DNA from: Balamuthia mandrillaris
Taxonomy: Eukaryota > Discosea > Longamoebia > Balamuthiidae
Reading direction: 5' to 3'
Assembly (NCBI GenBank): GCA_031835245.1
Contig: JAVKOQ010000465.1
Location: 1 to 34,990, forward strand
DNA length: 34,990 nt
A program made the translations under genes and the position numbers. Of this stretch, positions 31,585 through 34,990 are shown one piece after another (the stretch's first letter is position 1; each line of letters opens with the position of its first letter). The notes beneath the pieces are model-generated. The model did no database searches, was not told where the DNA came from, and was given only the letters and a program-made list of their open reading frames with translations.

Positions 31585-32500
31585 CCTCCCCCCTCCTCCT
31601 CCTCCTCCTCTCTCTCTTTCTTCCCTCCCTCTCCCTCTCCACCCTACTACCACTACTGCAATCACAATGCTAGCAATGCAATCCTCCTTCCTCTTTGCCC
31701 CTTCCTTCCCACATTCCACTTTGCAAAAAAGAAAACGACCCTCTTCCCAAAAGCAAGCAAAAAAAGAAAAAAAAAAGTGGCACATAAACCAAAATCAAGG
31801 AGAAAACAACAACTGAAAGCAAAAATCACCACAACCACTTGCAACGTAAAGACAGAGAACGGCTTGTAAACAAACACATCGCCTTTCAATTTTCTCGCCT
31901 CTAAACCGTTCTCTCCCGACACCCACCCGTCCCGCTTTGCTACCCCCCTCCAACAATAACTATATACTCTACGCACTGTGTTGCTGTAGCTGTGGTGCAT
32001 TCTTCGCAAAAACCCATTAAAGCCACTAGTACCACTGCTCCTTCCTACTTCTCCTCTTATTCCTTCTGCAACCAACGCGGTACCCCTGAATGCCGTCCAA
32101 CTCCTAAATTAACTACAACGGAATGGATGCAACATCGCTCTCCGCTGAGGATTTACAAACCCTCCGCGAACGAGATGGCCACCCACAAAAAATGCGGACT
32201 CCAAAACTCCCTCTTCATAACAGCACTTCTCCTTCTCGTTCTCCGCGTAGTCCGCGATCCCATACCTCCAGTCCTCGCACCCCTCATCCTGTTGCCTCTA
32301 CACCTAGTCCTCGGACTCACCCACAGCCCTCCTCTCCCTCTTCCCCCTCCTCCAGAAGTCCTCGCCTCTCCACCGCACGTTCTCACTCCACCTCCACCCT
32401 CAGTAAGAGCGCACACTCTTCGCCCCGTTCCCATTATACCTCCCCTCCTTCACCTCATAGCATTCCTCGTTCTCATCCCGAGAGCCCAAGTGTGTTCTTA

Positions 32501-32541
<41 letters not shown>

Positions 32542-34990
32542 TGCTCTGCTTTTTTTAAAACAGGTTTGTAGATTAGAGTATGCACTTACTGATCAAGTTT
32601 TCGTGTGTATTGTCCTTTCTTCGTTATGCAGTTATACGACGCAAAAGTGAAACTGATGAGCTGCGGAAGAGCAAGCTTGCGGCCCGACTGCCAAGCAGCA
32701 ATGGCAACAAAAAGAAAAAGAAAAAGGAAAAAGAGAAACAAGAGCTTATAGCATCCTCCTCCTCCGTCACCAGCGTAGTGGGTGCACGTCGTAGAAGTTC
32801 TTCCGTGAAGCAGTTCACTAAAACTGATATGTTGCCAGCTTTAGATGCTCCGGCAAGACAAAGGGCTTTCAGCCACACTCCGAAGCCCCAATCTATGCCT
32901 CGACTGCATAGTTCTTACTCTCCCAGGACAAACCGAAAACCCGCTGGTGGAAGCAACGGTGGAGAGGATGGCGAGCCCCAACCGACGGAAGGGGTTCCCA
33001 AGCATCGCAGACTCTTGAGGAGCATGAGTAGTCGTCGTGGGGTATTGTGCTCCTCGTCTTCTAATTTGCCGGCGAGACCAGTACACCGCAGTCACAAGGA
33101 CAAGGCGAAGACCAAGGACCAGGCCAAGGCCAAGGACCAGGAGGAAAAGCGGAAGAAGAAAAAGAAGAAATCAGGCAAAAAGAAGAAAAAGGAGACCACC
33201 AGCAAAACAAGACCGAGGGGCGTCAGCCTTGATCAGAAAAATCGCAGCTATCAAGAAGCTGCCAAAGAAGAGGAGCAAGAGAGGGATAGCGCACAGGAGA
33301 GCTCGCTTTCTGCGAAGGAGGAACGTAAGTTAAGAGAGCTGCTGCGGCAAGAAAAGAAAGAAATACGCAGATGCAAGCGAGAGCGGGCCAAGTGGAAAAA
33401 AGTATTGCAAGAGGAACAACGGCGGGGTACCGCTGCAGAAAAGATCCTAAGCAATCTGTATCAACCTAATACCGACAACAAACTCCTCCAATACTTCCAA
33501 TCCCGTACGAACCTGTTGGACGAAGCCTCCGCTGACTTTGTTTTGGAGCAGGCCACTTCCATCGGTAGCAACACCGACAAAAAGAGCAAGGAGCAGTTAT
33601 CCTCATCAGGAAGCGTTGAAGCCGAAACCGTTACCACAACGAGCTCTGCGGATGAGTTACAGGAACTATTGCAATCCCTCGAAATCGATAAGGAGCTCAT
33701 GAAAGAACTACGGAACCTTCGCTCCCAGGAAGAGTTAGAAAATCTCTCGGATGCTCAACTTCGTAAGCTCAAGTTCAAGTACTTAGCTGAGTCTCAGTTG
33801 AAACGCAGTCAAGTACGAAAAGCAAAAGGAGGCGGTCCTGCTCTTGGCACTTTCTCTTCCTCCATCGCCCGGACCAAAGGTGATAACAGTAACCAACAGA
33901 AAACCAGCGGAGGCAACATCACCGACAGCAGCAAAAGCCTCAAGTTGTCCCAATTTTTCAAGCGCAAGAACTCACAAACCGATTCACATCAAGGTGGCGC
34001 ATCCCCTAAACTTTCACGCCACCCTTACCATGACAAAACGACACTAGATGAACTTCCGGAGGATCGTGCGTGGGGCGAGAAGGACGGGGAGTCTTCTTCC
34101 CTTTCTTCTTCTCCCTCCTCTTCCTCTTCCTCTCCGTCTTCTTCCATTTTATCAGCATCTACATCCTTTCTCTCAGTATCCCCACCTTCTCCTCGAAACA
34201 TACTGTCTCTTTCCCTTCCTTTCTCACAGAAAGGAGATGCTGGTAGAGAAGCTGCCAACCACGAACAGGCCACATGGCAGCGCAGCACAGCTTCAAGTAG
34301 CGGCAGCAGCATACAGACTGCGTCCCAGACGGACTCCCCTAATCAACCTCAACATAGTAATAACAACAGTTACGCCGAGTTCAGCGCCAGCAGCGGGCAA
34401 CACCGGCTACGGTCCAGCCACCGCGTGCGACTCAACTCTCTTGCAACCCAACGGGACATTTCCCGATCGCCCCGCACCACCTCTACCAACTTTAGTCTCG
34501 AACAGAAGCAGCATCAAGCCTCACACCCAGCCCAACAAGATGAGTCAGAGAAGGAAAGAGCGAACAAAGGCGGACCACAGGGAGAAATAGACAAAGAACA
34601 GAAGATGGACACCGAAAGCAAGATAAACTACTACCTCCTCCGAGCGAAGGAACTCATTACGCAAAACTATGAATTGCGCTCCAAGATACAGGAGATGGTG
34701 GTGCAAACCAACATACTGAAGACTTACCTCTCAAATGACGTAAACATATTTCAACTAAGCACAGCAGAGTATTCAACCGAAGAGGACAATGCTGCTATTT
34801 TGGAGAAGATGAAACAAATTTCACAACAGAAACAATCAGAAGAAGCGACATCGCGCCCACGCAGCAGCTCGTTCTCCGGCCCAAATTCCACCTCACGCTC
34901 TTCCCTACTGTCTGACGAAGATTCGGCGGACGAAGCCCACACCGAAGAAGATCCTACCACAGATTGCTCTGATGATGCTACTTCCAATTC
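29276..34990 (+). CDS. Large DEP-domain protein with disordered and coiled-coil regions (runs off right edge)
   Basis: First exons: 29276-29458, 29716-29985, 30073-30459, 30586-31528, all in phase. Tentative continuation: 31990-32079, 32175-32489, 32632 to beyond 34990, also in phase but with weak acceptors. A second gene starting at ATG 32123 is the alternative. The N-terminus (MSGTTTYNTVWEFK, DVQTLEVTIQNPAGW, YDYGFLRAHAYALYRALPW) is unrecognised. A DEP-like domain follows (LKFKERVVDGKQYHHCVSIL, KMVDWFVKHKALALEEG, EMEDMGIISPV), with about 45 inserted residues before its ending TWYRF. Then come a basic helix (NDKQAKLLREIEQKEEEGK), Ser-rich regions, an acidic run (GDEEEEEEEEEDYDEE), an SP/SPR-rich segment (SPSRSPRSPRSHTSSPRTPH), a Lys block and coiled coils (ERKLRELLRQEKKEIRRCKR). 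It may be a membrane-recruited scaffold (inference). Confidence 0.65.
29461..29642 (+). repeat. TTC/TTG trinucleotide tract (GAA on the other strand) in intron 1
   Basis: About 180 bp of TTC units with interspersed TTG fill most of intron 1 of the DEP gene (29459-29715), with a pure TTC run at about 29601-29640. Frames crossing it on either strand (Leu, Ser or Glu runs) are artefacts. Confidence 0.9.
31549..31625 (+). repeat. (CT)n and CTC-rich microsatellite after exon 4 of the DEP gene
   Basis: About 15 CT units, then CTC/CCT-rich DNA, right after the GTGCGT donor at 31529. It is probably intronic. A sister tract lies at about 32502-32537 in the intron 32490-32631. Confidence 0.85.

Noticed and set aside
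30559-31869. 436-codon frame read as a single exon through 31528 to the stop at 31869
   Set aside because: After the donor at 31529 it enters a (CT)n tract giving Leu-Ser repeats, like the intronic tracts elsewhere in the window. The coding part probably ends at 31528.
31992-32501. 169-codon Leu/Pro-rich frame
   Set aside because: From about 32175 the overlapping frame has an SP/SPR pattern and continues in phase into the long downstream ORF. Only 31990-32079 of this frame is used, and only tentatively.
1-34990. CRISPR arrays, tRNA or rRNA genes, bacterial-type operons
   Set aside because: I looked for regularly spaced repeats, cloverleaf-like T-loop motifs and polycistronic layouts and saw none. 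The window is nuclear eukaryotic DNA.

Overview
The window is eukaryotic. Its genes are split by short introns (about 50-120 nt, almost all GT-AG, a few longer). Exon phases close exactly in six spliced models, and there are no operons or bacterial ribosome sites. An exportin-6 gene (a family absent from fungi and land plants) together with compact, intron-rich genes suggests a unicellular protist, perhaps amoebozoan or holozoan. I cannot place it further from sequence alone.

Region 1 (1 to about 11,900) is a transposon island with no recognisable host gene. It holds at least three copies of one APE-type non-LTR retrotransposon (LINE): a 5' fragment (1-1572), a nearly full copy (about 2145-7016) and a heavily rearranged copy (about 7165-11145). 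A further 5'-truncated copy sits inverted inside the third, flanked by a 13-bp target-site duplication. Three small families of solo-LTR-like fossils with 4-bp target duplications are inserted among them, and degenerate LINE scraps end the island.

Region 2 (about 12,270-34,990) is gene-dense host DNA. In order: a mitochondrial-type single-RRM protein (+); a small secreted coiled-coil protein (-); a 1641-residue protein with the order J domain, FN3, RRM, UBA, RRM (-); a 318-residue protein of unknown family (-); a DEP plus universal-stress-protein fusion (-); exportin-6 (+), divergent from the fusion gene; and a very long DEP-domain protein with disordered and coiled-coil regions that runs off the right edge (+).

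Exportin-6 exports actin-profilin from the nucleus. No shared pathway can be claimed for the neighbours, although the genes on both sides of exportin-6 carry DEP domains. Host introns often carry sense-strand (CT)n or (GTT)n microsatellites, several just before the 3' splice site.
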